Shown one piece after another: positions 26,955 through 36,412 of a DNA stretch of 64,000 nt (the stretch's first letter is position 1; every line of letters begins with the position of its first letter). The stretch is from Lachnospiraceae bacterium. GTDB taxonomy: Bacteria; Bacillota; Clostridia; Lachnospirales; Lachnospiraceae. The stretch lies in assembly GCA_017622795.1 (NCBI GenBank), contig JAGAQI010000050.1:1-64000 (forward strand). The letters are read 5' to 3'. The notes beneath the pieces were generated by a model. That model made no database searches, was not told the DNA's origin, and saw only the letters and a list, made by a program, of their open reading frames with translations. The position numbers were made by a program, and so were the translations under genes.

Positions 26955-27904
26955 TGAGAGCAGTATTTATGGGAACGCCGGAAATTGCGGCAACAGTATT
27001 AAAAAGTGTACTTGCGTCTAAGCATGAGGTGGTTGCGGTAGTAACCCAGACAGATAAGCCAAAGGGAAGAGGCCACGAAATGGCATTTCCTCCGGTAAAA
27101 GAAGTGGCTCTTGCGGCAGGAATTCCGGTGCTTCAGCCACAGCGTGCAACGGATGAAGCGTTTATTGAAGAATTAAAATCCTATCAACCGGATATAATTT
27201 TAGTAGCTGCTTACGGAAAACTGCTTCCAAAGGCAGTGCTGGACATGCCAAAATTCGGATGCATTAATGTACATGCGTCCCTGCTGCCAAAATACCGCGG
27301 AGCATCCCCAATCCAGTGGGCGGTGTTAAACGGTGACGAAAAGAGTGGTGTCACTATTATGCATATGGCAGAAACCATGGATACCGGTGATATTATTATG
27401 ACAAAGGAAGTTGTGTTGGCTCCGGATGAAACAGCAGGCTCCCTTCATGATAAGCTGGCAGATATTGGCGGTCCGCTGTTGATTGAAGCCATGGATGCGT
27501 TGGAAACCGGCCGTGCGCCTAGAATCCGTCAAAAGGAAGAAGAAGCAACCCATGTAAAGATGTTGGATAAAACCATGGGAGATTTGGACTTTTCTAAACC
27601 AGCGGTACAACTGGAACGTTGGATCCGTGGATTAAATCCATGGCCGACTGCGTATACTAAGCTGGACGGAAAGCTCCTGAAGCTTTGGAAGGCAGAAGTG
27701 ATTTCTGCAGAAGAAGCAGGAAAGGGTACGAAAGGTTTTGAAACCGGTGCGATTATTGCTGTTTCCAAGGACAGCTTTGATGTTCTTACCGGAGACGGTG
27801 TACTCCGTATCAGGGAACTTCAGCTGGAAGGTAAGCGAAAGATGACCGCAGAAGAGTTCTTACGCGGCTTCACGCTAGAAGTGGGAACATTGCTTGGCAG
27901 ATAA
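26954..27904 (+). CDS. fmt: methionyl-tRNA formyltransferase
   Basis: 316 residues. Formylates initiator Met-tRNA using 10-formyl-THF. Visible features are [16 protein letters not shown] at the N-terminus, the formyltransferase signature HASLLPKYRGASPIQWA, GVTIMHMAETMDTGDI with the catalytic Asp region, and the C-terminal OB-like domain containing RGLNPWPTAYT. Coupled to def by a one-base overlap. Confidence 0.97.
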   Translation: MRAVFMGTPEIAATVLKSVLASKHEVVAVVTQTDKPKGRGHEMAFPPVKEVALAAGIPVLQPQRATDEAFIEELKSYQPDIILVAAYGKLLPKAVLDMPKFGCINVHASLLPKYRGASPIQWAVLNGDEKSGVTIMHMAETMDTGDIIMTKEVVLAPDETAGSLHDKLADIGGPLLIEAMDALETGRAPRIRQKEEEATHVKMLDKTMGDLDFSKPAVQLERWIRGLNPWPTAYTKLDGKLLKLWKAEVISAEEAGKGTKGFETGAIIAVSKDSFDVLTGDGVLRIRELQLEGKRKMTAEEFLRGFTLEVGTLLGR

Positions 27905-27930
27905 ATCATGCAGTGCGAAAGGAGAAAAGA

Positions 27931-28632
27931 ATGCCTTTCTATTATTACGGATTTGATCCTACTTATTTTTTAGTGCTGATTGGCCTGGTGCTTTCTTTGA
28001 TGGCATCGGCAAAAGTAAAAAGTACGTATGCAAAATATTCCCGGGAAGCCAGTCTTTCCGGAATGACAGGAGCTCAGGCGGCTCATCGGATTTTAACCAT
28101 GTCCGGTATTTATGATGTAACCATCCGGCAGGTGCCCGGTAACTTAACGGACCACTATGATCCGCGAAACAAAACATTGAATTTATCGGATGCGGTATAT
28201 GGTAACTTTTCCGTAGCTGCTATTGGTGTGGCTGCCCATGAAGCAGGTCATGCCATCCAGCATGACAGAGGATATGCTCCGTTAAAACTTCGTTCAATGA
28301 TTGCACCGGTAGCAAGCTTTGGCGCCAATATTTCCTGGCCGCTGATATTAATCGGATTGCTATTTGGAGGCAGTGGTACGTTAATAAAGCTTGGAATTAT
28401 CATGTTTTCTTTAGCTGTGGCATTTCAACTGATAACCTTGCCGGTGGAGTATAATGCTTCCAAGCGGGCAATCAATCTGTTAGAGGAAACCGGTATTTTA
28501 TATGCGGATGAGCTTCCGAAAACAAAAAAAGTATTAAATGCTGCCGCGTTAACCTATGTGGCCGCTGCAGCATCTTCCGTATTACAGTTACTTCGTTTGG
28601 TGCTGTTGTTCGGAAACAGAAGAAGAGATTAA
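27931..28632 (+). CDS. membrane zinc metallopeptidase, YugP family
   Basis: 233 residues. The zinc motif HEAGHAIQH lies at about 100-108 in VAAHEAGHAIQHDRGYAPL. Hydrophobic segments occur at about 8-26 (TYFLVLIGLVLSLMAS), 130-150 and 155-180, and a last one near the C-terminus, so it is an integral membrane protease of the YugP/neutral zinc metallopeptidase family with no established substrate. I start at ATG 27931 after GGAG at 27921; a GTG at 27913 would add a short basic extension. It is inserted between fmt and rsmB, which are adjacent in Bacillus. Confidence 0.9.
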   Translation: MPFYYYGFDPTYFLVLIGLVLSLMASAKVKSTYAKYSREASLSGMTGAQAAHRILTMSGIYDVTIRQVPGNLTDHYDPRNKTLNLSDAVYGNFSVAAIGVAAHEAGHAIQHDRGYAPLKLRSMIAPVASFGANISWPLILIGLLFGGSGTLIKLGIIMFSLAVAFQLITLPVEYNASKRAINLLEETGILYADELPKTKKVLNAAALTYVAAAASSVLQLLRLVLLFGNRRRD

Positions 28633-28647
28633 AAGGATATAGGTTTC

Positions 28648-30012
28648 ATGAAGAATACAAGGGAAACTGCATTTCAGGTAATATATAAGGTTTTGGAAGA
28701 AAATGAACACTCCCACGTGGTGCTGCGTCAGGCACTAAATCAGGAGAAAGAAGTAGAAAAAAGAGACCGTGCCTTTGTAACCCGGCTGGTGGAAGGAACA
28801 TTGGAACGTCTGCTTACCATAGATTATATTTTAAATCAGGTGTCCAAAACTCCGGTAAAGAAAATGAAGCCGGTGGTTCGTACGGTGCTTCGTATGTCCG
28901 TGTACCAGTTAATGTATATGGACAGTGTGCCGGACTCCGCAGTTTGTAATGAAGCAGTAAAACTTGTAAAGGGAAAAGGACTGCAGGGGTTGTCCGGTTT
29001 TACAAACGGAGTGCTCCGTAATGTGGCAAGAAACCGGGAGCAATGGAATTCGGACGGAGCATATCCGGATAAGAAAAAAACTCCTGTAAAATATCTCAGC
29101 ATCCGGTATTCCTTGCCGGAATGGTTGTGCAGTTATTTTGTAAAGGAATATGGTTTTGAAAAGGCGGAGCAAATAGCGGAAGGTTCTCTCAGAAATCCGC
29201 AAACGACGATCCGTTGTAATACTACTAAAATTTCAAAACAGGATTTACGGGAACGTCTTAAAAAGCAGGGTATTTCCGCAGAAAACGGCGTGTATGCCGA
29301 AGATGCCCTGGATATATCCGGATATGATGCCCTGGATAAAATCCCGGAATTTAAGGAAGGCTATTTCCAGGTGCAGGATGAAAGCTCCATGCTGGTGGCA
29401 CAACTTGCCGGATTAAAAAAAGATGATTTGGTAGTAGATGTTTGTTCTGCGCCGGGCGGTAAAGCTATTCATGCCGCAAATCTATTAGAAAGTCTCGGCG
29501 GCGGAACAGTAATTTCCAGGGATGTCAGCGAGAAGAAAACGGCGCTGATTAATGAAAATACGGAACGGTTACAAGTAAAAAATATTACCGTTCAGATTGC
29601 AGATGCCACCATCCTGGACGAAACTTTAACAGAGCAGGCGGATGTGGTAATTGCCGATTTGCCTTGCTCCGGTATCGGAATTATGGCAAAAAAGCCGGAA
29701 ATCCGTTACCGTATGACAAAAGAGAACCAAATAGAGCTGGTAAAACTGCAAAAAGAAATACTGAATGTAGTGCACCGGTATGTAAAACCGGGCGGAATAC
29801 TTATGTACAGTACATGTACCATAAATAAAGAAGAAAATGAAGAACAGGTAAAAGAAATTTGCGAAAAATACGGTTTTATTCCGGCAATGCATGAAGTAAC
29901 CGTGCCGACTGCTTTGAAAGCAGATGTGCAGGAGGGTGCTTTTATTCAGTTGCTGCCGGGAATTCACGCCTGTGACGGTTTTTTTATCGCAAGATTAAAG
30001 AAAAAGAACTAA
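28648..30012 (+). CDS. rsmB: 16S rRNA (cytosine-5) methyltransferase RsmB
   Basis: 454 residues. Methylates C967 (E. coli numbering) of 16S rRNA. An N-terminal NusB-like RNA-binding domain (1-140; RETAFQVIYKVLEE) is followed by the SAM-dependent domain with VDVCSAPGGKAIHAA. Two catalytic cysteines lie in ADLPCSGIG and MYSTCTINKEENEEQV. Sixteen bases after the metallopeptidase gene and ten before rlmN. Confidence 0.95.
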   Translation: MKNTRETAFQVIYKVLEENEHSHVVLRQALNQEKEVEKRDRAFVTRLVEGTLERLLTIDYILNQVSKTPVKKMKPVVRTVLRMSVYQLMYMDSVPDSAVCNEAVKLVKGKGLQGLSGFTNGVLRNVARNREQWNSDGAYPDKKKTPVKYLSIRYSLPEWLCSYFVKEYGFEKAEQIAEGSLRNPQTTIRCNTTKISKQDLRERLKKQGISAENGVYAEDALDISGYDALDKIPEFKEGYFQVQDESSMLVAQLAGLKKDDLVVDVCSAPGGKAIHAANLLESLGGGTVISRDVSEKKTALINENTERLQVKNITVQIADATILDETLTEQADVVIADLPCSGIGIMAKKPEIRYRMTKENQIELVKLQKEILNVVHRYVKPGGILMYSTCTINKEENEEQVKEICEKYGFIPAMHEVTVPTALKADVQEGAFIQLLPGIHACDGFFIARLKKKN

Positions 30013-30022
30013 AGGAAGTACT

Positions 30023-31081
30023 ATGACTGAAAGAATAGACATTAAATCAAGAACAATTGAAGAATTAAAGGTGCTTTTGACAGAATGGGGAGAAAAACCG
30101 TTCCGTGCCGCTCAAATTTTTGGCTGGCTGCATGAAAAGCGCGTTCCTTCCTTTGAGGATATGTCCAATATCTCCAAAGCGCTGCGGGAGAAAATGGCTA
30201 GGGAGTGCGAGTTTACAACCATAAAGGAAGTTGACCGATTGGAATCTGCGGACGGGACAAAGAAATTTTTGTTTGAACTTTCCGACGGACAAGCCATTGA
30301 AAGCGTGTTAATGAAGTATCATCACGGAAATTCCGTATGCATTTCTTCCCAGGCAGGCTGCCGGATGGGGTGTAAGTTTTGTGCGTCTACGTTAGGAGGA
30401 CTTATCCGTAATCTGAAAGCATCGGAGATGTTGGAACAGATTTACGAAATTGAACGGATTACCGGAGAAACGGTTTCTAATGTGGTAGTAATGGGAACCG
30501 GTGAACCAATGGATAATTATGATAATTTCGTACGGTTTGTCCGTATTCTTTCTGCAAAAGAAGGTAAAAATATCAGTGTAAGAAATATCACGGTGTCTAC
30601 CTGCGGTATTGTAGAAAATATGAAGCGCCTGGCAGAGGAAAATTTGCCTTTGACCCTGGCACTTTCCCTACATGCTCCAAATGATGAAATCAGAAAGCAG
30701 ATGATGCCGGTTGCATATAAATATAAGTTGGAAGATGTGTTGGCTGCCTGTGATTATTACTATGAAAAAACCTCAAGGCGGATAACCTTTGAATACAGCC
30801 TGGTAGCCGGAGTGAATGATTCCGCGGAATGTGCGCAGGAGCTCTCAAAACGCCTGAAAGGGAAAAATTGTCATGTGAATCTGATTCCGGTGAATCCGAT
30901 TAAAGAACGGGATTATAAGAAGTCCCGGACAGATGCAATTCAAAATTTCAAAAATATACTTGAAAAAAATCGAATAAATGTTACTATAAGAAGAGAAATG
31001 GGCTCAGATATCAATGCGGCCTGCGGGCAGTTGCGTCGGAGCTATACGACCAAAGATACTTGTGACAGAGAGGAGGAATAA
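30023..31081 (+). CDS. rlmN: dual-specificity 23S rRNA/tRNA adenine-C2 methyltransferase RlmN
   Basis: 352 residues. Radical SAM methyltransferase acting on A2503 of 23S rRNA and A37 of tRNAs. Cluster motif CRMGCKFCAS, upstream SSQAGC, SAM-binding VVMGTGEPMDNYDN, and the methyl-carrying cysteine in NAACGQLRR near the C-terminus are all present. The stop codon is two bases before the prpC start. Confidence 0.97.
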   Translation: MTERIDIKSRTIEELKVLLTEWGEKPFRAAQIFGWLHEKRVPSFEDMSNISKALREKMARECEFTTIKEVDRLESADGTKKFLFELSDGQAIESVLMKYHHGNSVCISSQAGCRMGCKFCASTLGGLIRNLKASEMLEQIYEIERITGETVSNVVVMGTGEPMDNYDNFVRFVRILSAKEGKNISVRNITVSTCGIVENMKRLAEENLPLTLALSLHAPNDEIRKQMMPVAYKYKLEDVLAACDYYYEKTSRRITFEYSLVAGVNDSAECAQELSKRLKGKNCHVNLIPVNPIKERDYKKSRTDAIQNFKNILEKNRINVTIRREMGSDINAACGQLRRSYTTKDTCDREEE

Positions 31082-31083
31082 CC

Positions 31084-31812
31084 TTGGAATCATTTGCAAT
31101 GACGGATATTGGCATTCGCCGTGAAGTAAATCAGGACTATGTATATTGTAATGATAATCCGGTAGGGTTATTGCCGAATCTATACATAGTAGCAGATGGC
31201 ATGGGAGGTCACAAAGCCGGAGATTTTGCTTCCCGCTTTAGTGTAACCGAATTTGAAAGAGAACTAAAAGAACAAAAGGCACGGACGATCATTGGTTCTA
31301 TGGAGGGTGCTATCCGGGTGGTTAATGAACGCCTGTTAAAGGAAGCAGCGGCAGAACCGGATTATGAAGGCATGGGAACTACCTTTGTGGCGGCATGTAT
31401 TTCAGAAGGCAGCCTTTATGTTTTGAATATCGGAGACAGCCGTCTGTACCTGTTAAATGAAAAAGGAACTATAAGGCAGATTACTCAGGATCATTCTCTG
31501 GTAGAAGAAAAAATTCTTCGTGGAGAAATTGACAGAAGGGATGCCAAAAATCATCCTGAAAAAAATGTGATTACAAGAGCGTTAGGAGCAGTCGAGCAGG
31601 CAGTTCCGGATTTCTTTGAAGTAGAACTGGAACCGGGAGATTATGTGGTTCTCTGTTCGGACGGTCTTACCAATATGGTGGAAGATTCTTCTATAAAGGA
31701 TATTATTTTAGAAGAGAAAACTTCCCTGGAAGAAAAAGCAGAAAAACTGATTGGATTAGCCAATGAAAACGGGGGAAGAGATAATATTTCTCTGGTCCTG
31801 GTTCATATATAA
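31084..31812 (+). CDS. prpC: PP2C-family protein serine/threonine phosphatase
   Basis: 242 residues. Dephosphorylates targets of the neighbouring PASTA kinase. Metal-binding motifs are DIGIRREVNQD, VADGMGGHKAGD, LNIGDSRLYLL and LCSDGLTNMV, with the closing GGRDNISLVLV. The start is TTG at 31084 with GAGAGGAGG positioned upstream; the next ATG, six codons in, would remove conserved N-terminal sequence. It directly precedes prkC. Confidence 0.95.
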   Translation: MESFAMTDIGIRREVNQDYVYCNDNPVGLLPNLYIVADGMGGHKAGDFASRFSVTEFERELKEQKARTIIGSMEGAIRVVNERLLKEAAAEPDYEGMGTTFVAACISEGSLYVLNIGDSRLYLLNEKGTIRQITQDHSLVEEKILRGEIDRRDAKNHPEKNVITRALGAVEQAVPDFFEVELEPGDYVVLCSDGLTNMVEDSSIKDIILEEKTSLEEKAEKLIGLANENGGRDNISLVLVHI

Positions 31813-31849
31813 ATGATATTTAATATCACATACACAGATGGAGGTAAGT

Positions 31850-34177
31850 ATGGTTAAACCCGGTATGTATATCAGTGATGATAGATACGAAATTATCGAA
31901 AAAATCGGTTCCGGCGGTATGGCAGATGTTTATAAAGCAAAATGTCACCGATTAAACCGTTATGTTGCAATTAAAATTTTAAAACAGGAATATTCCGGTG
32001 ATAAAAATTTTATTACCAAGTTCCGCGGAGAGGCACAGTCTGCAGCAGGTCTGTCCCATCCTAATATTGTAAGTGTATATGATGTCGGTGAAGATAACGG
32101 TCTTCACTACATCGTAATGGAATTAGTAGAGGGCATTACTTTAAAGAAGTTCATTGAGAAAAAGGGCCGTCTTGCCATTAAAGAAGCTGTGGGTATTGCA
32201 ATTCAGATTGCCCAGGGCTTAGAAGCTGCGCATAATAATCATATTATTCATAGAGATATTAAACCTCAAAATATTATGATTTCCAGAGAAGGTAAGGTAA
32301 AGGTTGCCGACTTCGGTATTGCAAAGGCGGTGTCTGCAAATACATATACGCAGAATGCCATCGGTTCCGTGCATTATCTTTCTCCGGAGCAGGCAAGAGG
32401 CGGATATTGCGATGAAAAGAGCGATATTTACTCCCTTGGTGTAACTTTATATGAGATGTTAAGCGGAACTCTGCCTTTTGCAGGAGATAATACGGTTTCC
32501 GTAGCACTTCTTCATATCCAGAGCGAACCACAGCCGGTAAGAGAACTGGTTCCTGCAGTACAGTACAGCTTGGATCGTATAGTGCAGAAATGTATGCAGA
32601 AGCGTCCGGAAAACCGCTATTTATCTGCGTCCGAACTTATTGTAGATTTAAAGCGTTCCATTACCAATCCGGAAGGGGATTTTGTTAAGCTTGCTGCAAA
32701 CGGCTATGTACCGGATAATCCGACAAAAATGTTTACGGAAAACGAAGTGGAAGTAATCCGTACTACTGCAGCAAAATCCCCAGTTACCCATTATGACAAC
32801 CGTCAAAAGGGTAAGAGTCAGGTGCTAAAGGAAGAAGAGGAAGAGTTAGACAGCATCAGTTCCAATTGGGAAAAGGTAGTTATCATCGGTAGTATTATTG
32901 TTGCATTGGCATTAACCGGCGGAATAATTTATCTGGCAGCCAGATTTTTTGGTATTGCTGATTTGTTTAACGGTCAGCCGACACCAACACCTTCTCCTAC
33001 AATTACGGCAACGGCTGCGCCAACCTCCAGTCCGACTCCGACACCAATCGGTACCATTAAGATGCCGAATTTAAAGGGATATACTTTTGAAGATGCAGAG
33101 AACCTGTTAAAATTAAAATCAGAAGACTTTACGGTTATTTTAGAGCGGGAAGATTATAGTAATGAACCTAAGGGAACGGTTATCAGTCAGTATCCGTTGG
33201 CTGAAGTGGATGTGCTCATGGATGCTACGGTTAAGCTTACCATCAGTGCGGGTAAGGAGCCTTTAACGGTAGACCGCATTACCGGTATGACTCAGGAAGA
33301 TGCCACCCAGTTCTTAAAGCAGAAGGGCTTTATTGTAATGCCTTCCTATGAATCCAGTGAAGAAATGTCCAATGGTCTGGTTATCCGTACGGAACCGGCT
33401 TTTGGTGAAACAATTTATGAAGGTGATACGATTACCATTGTAGTAAGCACCGGTAAAAATCCTACCTATGTGCAGATGATTAATCTGATTGGTAAAACAG
33501 TAGAAGAAGCAAGAACTGCTTTGGAAGACGAAGGCCTTGTGCTTGGTGTAACAACAGAAGATTTCTCTGAAGTGTTTGCGGCAGGTTTCATTATGCGTCA
33601 GGATGTGGCAATGGAGGATACTGTTTTATCAGGAACGGCAGTGAACGTTCTAGTAAGTAAGGGTTCTGCAACCGCAACGCCGGCACCTACCGATGTACCG
33701 GTGGATAATCCGGATGTCACTGTGGAGCCAACACCGGAACCAACCCCTGATCCAAACGAAACTACAGAACCTATGGCAACACCGGAACCGGGAGTGCCTG
33801 ACGAACCTACTGTTACACCGGAACCTACAGCAGAGCCTACCCCGGAACCGACTCCGGAACCTACCGTGGAGCCAACACCGGTGGCAGAAACCTTTTATCC
33901 GTTATCTTTAAATACATCCGGCAGGGAAAAACCGATGTATGAAGGAGAAACCGTATTTTATTATATTGAAATCCGTCAGGGTGATAATGTAGCATATACG
34001 GTAGCAGAAGGTGATATTTCCTATGAAGCATATCCGGAAGACGGTTTCTATTTCAAACTGAATACAAAAGACTATCCAAGTTTGGAAGAAGGTTTTGCTT
34101 ATGTATATCTCTTTGTGGGAGATGACGGTATGATGGTAGATGAATGGCTGGTTGAGTTACAGGAGTTTGCGGAATAG
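31850..34177 (+). CDS. prkC: PASTA-domain Ser/Thr protein kinase with an additional C-terminal domain
   Basis: 775 residues. Membrane kinase that senses peptidoglycan fragments or lipid II. The kinase domain (about 10-270) has GSGGMADVYKA, VAIKILK, HRDIKPQNIM and DFGIAKAV. One transmembrane helix near 345-368 (VVIIGSIIVALALTGGIIYLAA). Then a Pro/Thr linker and three PASTA repeats, beginning at IKMPNLKGYTFEDAENLL, at LTVDRITGMTQEDATQFL and at YVQMINLIGKTVEEARTAL. Beyond them lie about 60 residues of PTPEPTPEP-type linker and an about 85-residue beta-rich domain that standard PrkC lacks. I start at ATG 31850 because GGAGG at 31840 serves it; the ATG 31838 overlaps that site. Confidence 0.95.
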   Translation: MVKPGMYISDDRYEIIEKIGSGGMADVYKAKCHRLNRYVAIKILKQEYSGDKNFITKFRGEAQSAAGLSHPNIVSVYDVGEDNGLHYIVMELVEGITLKKFIEKKGRLAIKEAVGIAIQIAQGLEAAHNNHIIHRDIKPQNIMISREGKVKVADFGIAKAVSANTYTQNAIGSVHYLSPEQARGGYCDEKSDIYSLGVTLYEMLSGTLPFAGDNTVSVALLHIQSEPQPVRELVPAVQYSLDRIVQKCMQKRPENRYLSASELIVDLKRSITNPEGDFVKLAANGYVPDNPTKMFTENEVEVIRTTAAKSPVTHYDNRQKGKSQVLKEEEEELDSISSNWEKVVIIGSIIVALALTGGIIYLAARFFGIADLFNGQPTPTPSPTITATAAPTSSPTPTPIGTIKMPNLKGYTFEDAENLLKLKSEDFTVILEREDYSNEPKGTVISQYPLAEVDVLMDATVKLTISAGKEPLTVDRITGMTQEDATQFLKQKGFIVMPSYESSEEMSNGLVIRTEPAFGETIYEGDTITIVVSTGKNPTYVQMINLIGKTVEEARTALEDEGLVLGVTTEDFSEVFAAGFIMRQDVAMEDTVLSGTAVNVLVSKGSATATPAPTDVPVDNPDVTVEPTPEPTPDPNETTEPMATPEPGVPDEPTVTPEPTAEPTPEPTPEPTVEPTPVAETFYPLSLNTSGREKPMYEGETVFYYIEIRQGDNVAYTVAEGDISYEAYPEDGFYFKLNTKDYPSLEEGFAYVYLFVGDDGMMVDEWLVELQEFAE

Positions 34178-35061
34178 TGACAGGAAAAATTATAAAAGGA
34201 ATCGCAGGATTCTATTATGTGCATACGGCAGGTGCCGATGTCTACGAATGTAAGGCAAAAGGCATCTTCCGTAATCAGAAAATTAAGCCCTTGGTAGGGG
34301 ATGATGTGGAACTGGAAATTCTGGATGCAGAAAAAAAGCTGGCTTCCATTGTGGATATTCTACCAAGAAAAAGTGAACTGATTCGTCCGGCAGTCGCAAA
34401 TGCAGATCAAGCATTAGTCGTGTTTGCGGCGAAGGATCCGGAAACGAATTTTAGTTTACTGGACCGTTTCCTGATCTTAATGACCAAACAAAAACTTCCT
34501 GTGATTATCTGTTTTAATAAAACAGATTTGATATCTGAAGAAGAGTGTAAAAAAATAGAAAACGGATATCGTAACTCCGGTTACGAAATCCGCTTTCTTT
34601 CTGCAAAAGGAAAGAAAGGTACGGAGAAAATTGCTAAACTGCTGGAACATAAAACCACGGTATTGGCAGGGCCGTCCGGTGTAGGAAAATCCACGTTGGT
34701 GAATTTACTGCAGGCGGGAGTTACTATGGAAACCGGCGAAGTCAGTGAAAAAATCCGGCGGGGAAAGCATACAACAAGACATTCTGAGTTTATATGGATA
34801 AATGACGATACGTATATTCTCGACACTCCGGGATTCAGTTCCCTGGAATTAGAGGATATGGAAGCGGATGAGTTGAAGTACTATTTTCCGGAATTTCATC
34901 CCCATGAAGGTAACTGCAGATTTCGTGGCTGCATTCACCAAAATGAGCCGGACTGTGCAGTAAAACAGGCAGGAAAAGCGGGGCTTGTATCCAAACAAAG
35001 ATATCTCAGTTATTTGCAGTTATACAAAGAATTAAAAGAAAAAGAGAAATACCGGTATTAA
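34177..35061 (+). CDS. rsgA: ribosome small-subunit biogenesis GTPase RsgA
   Basis: 294 residues. Circularly permuted GTPase that checks 30S maturation. An N-terminal OB fold is followed by the G4 motif CFNKTDLIS before G1 GPSGVGKSTLVNLL and G3 DTPGFSS, which is the permuted order. The C-terminal zinc site is CRFRGCIHQNEPDC. The start is GTG and overlaps the prkC stop by one base, so the two are coupled. In Bacillus the homologue (cpgA) is also next to prkC and is a substrate of it. Confidence 0.96.
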   Translation: MTGKIIKGIAGFYYVHTAGADVYECKAKGIFRNQKIKPLVGDDVELEILDAEKKLASIVDILPRKSELIRPAVANADQALVVFAAKDPETNFSLLDRFLILMTKQKLPVIICFNKTDLISEEECKKIENGYRNSGYEIRFLSAKGKKGTEKIAKLLEHKTTVLAGPSGVGKSTLVNLLQAGVTMETGEVSEKIRRGKHTTRHSEFIWINDDTYILDTPGFSSLELEDMEADELKYYFPEFHPHEGNCRFRGCIHQNEPDCAVKQAGKAGLVSKQRYLSYLQLYKELKEKEKYRY

Positions 35062-35082
35062 GCCGGGATAGGAGAATACGCT

Positions 35083-35748
35083 ATGTTTCATTTGTCACCA
35101 TCGATGCTGGCAGCTGATTTTACAAAGTTGGGCGAGCAGATCAAAAAAATAGAAAATGCAGGCGGGGACTGGCTGCATGTGGATGTTATGGATGGACTGT
35201 TTGTTCCAAGTATTTCATTTGGAATGCCGGTAATTGAAAGTATCCGTCCGGCGACCGATTTGTTCTTTGATGTTCATCTGATGGTGCAGGAGCCTGTCCG
35301 CTATATTGAGGAGTTCAAGCGGGTAGGGGCAGATTTGATTACCATTCATGCAGAAGCATGTGAAGATATCGAAGCTACCATAGTAAAAATCCGTGAGGCC
35401 GGCTGCAAGGTTGGTATTTCCATAAGTCCGGATACGGAAGTTTCTGTGTTGGAGCCATGGGTGAAGAAGGTTGACATGATTTTACTTATGTCCGTGCATC
35501 CCGGGTTTGGCGGTCAGAAATTTATTCCGGAAACGATGGAAAAAATCAGGGCGGTGCGCCGCATGATAAATGAGCAGAATCCGGCTTGTGATTTGGAAGT
35601 GGACGGCGGCATACATTTGGGAAATGTAAAAGAGGTTATGGAAGCCGGAGTTAATGTGGTAGTCGCCGGAACAGCAGTATTCCGCGGCAATATAAAGGAA
35701 AACATGGATGCATTTTACCGGAAGATGAGGGAAGTTTACCATGAGTAA
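35083..35748 (+). CDS. rpe: ribulose-phosphate 3-epimerase
   Basis: 221 residues. Interconverts ribulose-5-P and xylulose-5-P. TIM-barrel motifs are intact: LSPSMLAADF, VDVMDGLFVPSISFG, FDVHLMV, LLMSVHPGFGGQKFI and EVDGGIH. Preceded by GGAG and overlapping thiN by eight bases. Confidence 0.96.
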   Translation: MFHLSPSMLAADFTKLGEQIKKIENAGGDWLHVDVMDGLFVPSISFGMPVIESIRPATDLFFDVHLMVQEPVRYIEEFKRVGADLITIHAEACEDIEATIVKIREAGCKVGISISPDTEVSVLEPWVKKVDMILLMSVHPGFGGQKFIPETMEKIRAVRRMINEQNPACDLEVDGGIHLGNVKEVMEAGVNVVVAGTAVFRGNIKENMDAFYRKMREVYHE

Positions 35749-36388
35749 ATGCGCATGTATTATAACCGGTGGTGTTTTAGATGATGCTTTTTTAGCCAGG
35801 TATATGGACAGTCATCCGGGAGAACTTCGTATCGTAGTAGACGGAGCATTGGAAGTGACGCATCGTTTGGGTATAAAACCGGATTATATTGTAGGTGATT
35901 TTGATACGGTAAATCCTGATTTGCTGGAACACTACGAAAAAGATATTATTTTACGGCATCCGCCGGAAAAAGATCAGACAGATACAGAATTAGCGATTGA
36001 AACGGCATTAAATGCCGGATATGACAAGCTGGTGTTCTTCGGAGCTACCGGTTCCAGACTGGATCATAGCCTGGGAAATATTTTTTTGTTGGAAGGTCTG
36101 TTAAAGCAAGGTGTTACTGCAGAAATTTTAAACGAAAACAATCGCTTATATTTAAAAAATCAGAGCTTTGTGTTAAAGAAAAATGACACCCGGGGAAATT
36201 ATCTTTCTTTGCTTCCGCTTACGGAAACAGTGGAAGAAGTTACACTGAAAGGGTTTAAATATCCGGTGGAGAAGCTTACCTTTTACCGGGAGCGGACACT
36301 GGGCATAAGTAATGAAATTACAGAAGAGGAAGCAATAGTAGCGTTTTCCCAAGGAACTTTTATTGTTGTGGAATCTCAGGATAAATAA
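35741..36388 (+). CDS. thiN: thiamine pyrophosphokinase
   Basis: 215 residues. Transfers pyrophosphate from ATP to thiamine. Characteristic motifs are VVDGALEVTHRLGIKPDYIVGD with FDTV, KDQTDTELAIETAL and FGATGSRLDHSLGN. The C-terminal beta domain ends with RERTLGISNEIT. It overlaps rpe and closes the cluster that begins at priA. Confidence 0.93.
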   Translation: MSKCACIITGGVLDDAFLARYMDSHPGELRIVVDGALEVTHRLGIKPDYIVGDFDTVNPDLLEHYEKDIILRHPPEKDQTDTELAIETALNAGYDKLVFFGATGSRLDHSLGNIFLLEGLLKQGVTAEILNENNRLYLKNQSFVLKKNDTRGNYLSLLPLTETVEEVTLKGFKYPVEKLTFYRERTLGISNEITEEEAIVAFSQGTFIVVESQDK

Positions 36389-36412
36389 GGAAAGTAAGAA
36401 AGGAAAATTACT

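Noticed and set aside
33693..33911. 72-residue overlapping frame in prkC
   Set aside because: Product of the repetitive Pro/Thr/Glu linker read in another frame.
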